Source: Clostridiales bacterium (GTDB taxonomy: Bacteria; Bacillota; Clostridia; Oscillospirales; Butyricicoccaceae). From it: a stretch of DNA of 14,397 bases. Below the pieces are notes generated by a model. That model worked only from the letters and a program-made list of their open reading frames with translations, was not told where the DNA came from and made no database searches. A program made the position numbers and the translations under genes. Shown piece by piece: positions 13,728 through 14,397 of this stretch. The stretch covers positions 29,250 to 43,646 of the forward strand of contig DYCA01000007.1 in assembly GCA_019418305.1 (NCBI GenBank). Direction: 5' to 3'. How positions within the stretch are numbered: the stretch's first letter is position 1; every line of letters begins with the position of its first letter.

Positions 13728-14397
13728 TTACAGCATCTGCTGTCCATCCGCCGGTTCCATATGCATATGACGATAAGCCTGCACCGTGACGCATCGTCCG
13801 CGTGGGGTGCGGCTGAGAAAACCGATCTGCATCAGATACGGCTCATAAACATCTTCCAGGGTAATCGCTTCTTCGCCGATCGTTGCAGCCAGCGTATCCA
13901 GCCCAACCGGGCCTCCCCCGTAATTGAGCATGATGCTTTTGAGCATCCGCCGATCCACATTATCCAGCCCAAGCTCGTCAATCTCAAGCGCGCGCAGCGC
14001 CATATCCGCACTTGCCTTATCTATTGTGCCCGTGCCACGCACCTGCGCAAAATCGCGCACACGGCGCAGCAGACGGTTGGCGATACGCGGTGTACCACGG
14101 CTGCGGCGCGCAATCTCAAAGGCGCCCTCATGCTCGCACGGCACATTTAGGATGCCTGCCGAACGCTCTACAATCTGACAAAGCTCCTCCGGCGAATACA
14201 GCTCCAAACGAAGCATAACACCGAAACGGTCACGCAAAGGACTGGTCATCTGTCCCGCTCGTGTGGTCGCACCAATAAGAGTAAATCGCGGCAGGTCGAT
14301 GCGAATCGAGCGGGCCGACGGCCCCTTGCCAATGATAATATCAAGCGCGTAATCCTCCATCGCGGGATAGAGAATTTCCTCTACCGCACGGTCGAGG
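13728..14397 (-). CDS. ruvB: Holliday junction branch migration DNA helicase RuvB, C-terminal two thirds (gene runs off the right edge)
   Basis: About 222 residues are visible, starting in mid-domain with [15 protein letters not shown] at the window end. RuvB is the AAA+ motor that, with RuvA, drives branch migration at Holliday junctions. Seen are sensor 1 [10 protein letters not shown], the arginine finger in PLRDRFG, sensor 2 in [18 protein letters not shown], and the winged-helix domain ending [15 protein letters not shown]. The tail after that is slightly longer than many, ending EPADGQQML. Walker A and most of Walker B lie outside the window. An internal methionine at 14360 is not the start, since the frame is open and conserved beyond it. 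glmM follows at 37 bases. Confidence 0.96.
   Translation of the reverse strand, partial: LDRAVEEILYPAMEDYALDIIIGKGPSARSIRIDLPRFTLIGATTRAGQMTSPLRDRFGVMLRLELYSPEELCQIVERSAGILNVPCEHEGAFEIARRSRGTPRIANRLLRRVRDFAQVRGTGTIDKASADMALRALEIDELGLDNVDRRMLKSIMLNYGGGPVGLDTLAATIGEEAITLEDVYEPYLMQIGFLSRTPRGRCVTVQAYRHMHMEPADGQQML

Noticed and set aside
12296..13789. A 497-codon open frame on the plus strand opposite glmM
   Set aside because: It mirrors glmM codon for codon, its product is an unnatural His/Arg/Gln-rich sequence with no motif, and it has no ribosome binding site. It is a shadow of glmM's codon usage.

Overview
The window looks like a chromosomal segment from a moderately GC-rich clostridial Firmicute, probably an anaerobic gut-type member of the Oscillospirales (Ruminococcaceae/Butyricicoccaceae-like; inferred). 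The reasons are the Nfn-type electron-bifurcating subunit pair, a sigma-H homologue, TrmK, a bacterial RqcH (NFACT) protein, a glmS ribozyme, SLH-domain secreted proteins, AGGAGG-type ribosome binding sites and many Rho-independent hairpin terminators. No mobile element, CRISPR array, rRNA or tRNA gene was seen.

Layout. (1) 1-1512, plus strand: the last codons of an NfnA-like flavoprotein and the complete NfnB/GltA-like subunit, closed by a strong terminator. (2) 1514-5410: two paralogous secreted SLH-domain proteins, both on the minus strand, flank a plus-strand L-lactate dehydrogenase. The three genes are separated by a divergent promoter region (2758-2855) and a bidirectional terminator (3808-3839). 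(3) 5380-8693, minus: trmK, nif3-like and rqcH, tightly spaced. The rqcH reading frame is broken by one missing base near its 3' end. (4) 8703-9423, minus: a short DUF1858 CxxC protein and a double zinc-ribbon protein, each with its own promoter and terminator. (5) 9453-10109, minus: sigH, with a perfect TTGACA-17-TATAAT promoter lying inside what a naive ORF call would make its N-terminus. (6) 10187-14397, minus: ruvB (partial), glmM and glmS. GlmM and GlmS catalyse two steps of UDP-GlcNAc synthesis, and a full glmS ribozyme lies in the glmS leader.

How the genes fit together. Nfn and LDH both handle redox balance in a fermenter. TrmK and RqcH act on translation (tRNA modification, stalled-ribosome rescue). 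GlmS and GlmM feed cell-wall precursor synthesis under ribozyme feedback from glucosamine-6-phosphate. The SLH proteins probably sit on the cell wall. The points most worth a second look are the rqcH frameshift, the twin SLH genes around ldh with unlike C-terminal domains (one very methionine-rich), the nearly leaderless sigH transcript, and the terminator placed directly in front of trmK.

Nothing here amounts to a clearly new system. Most of the window is ordinary core genome.
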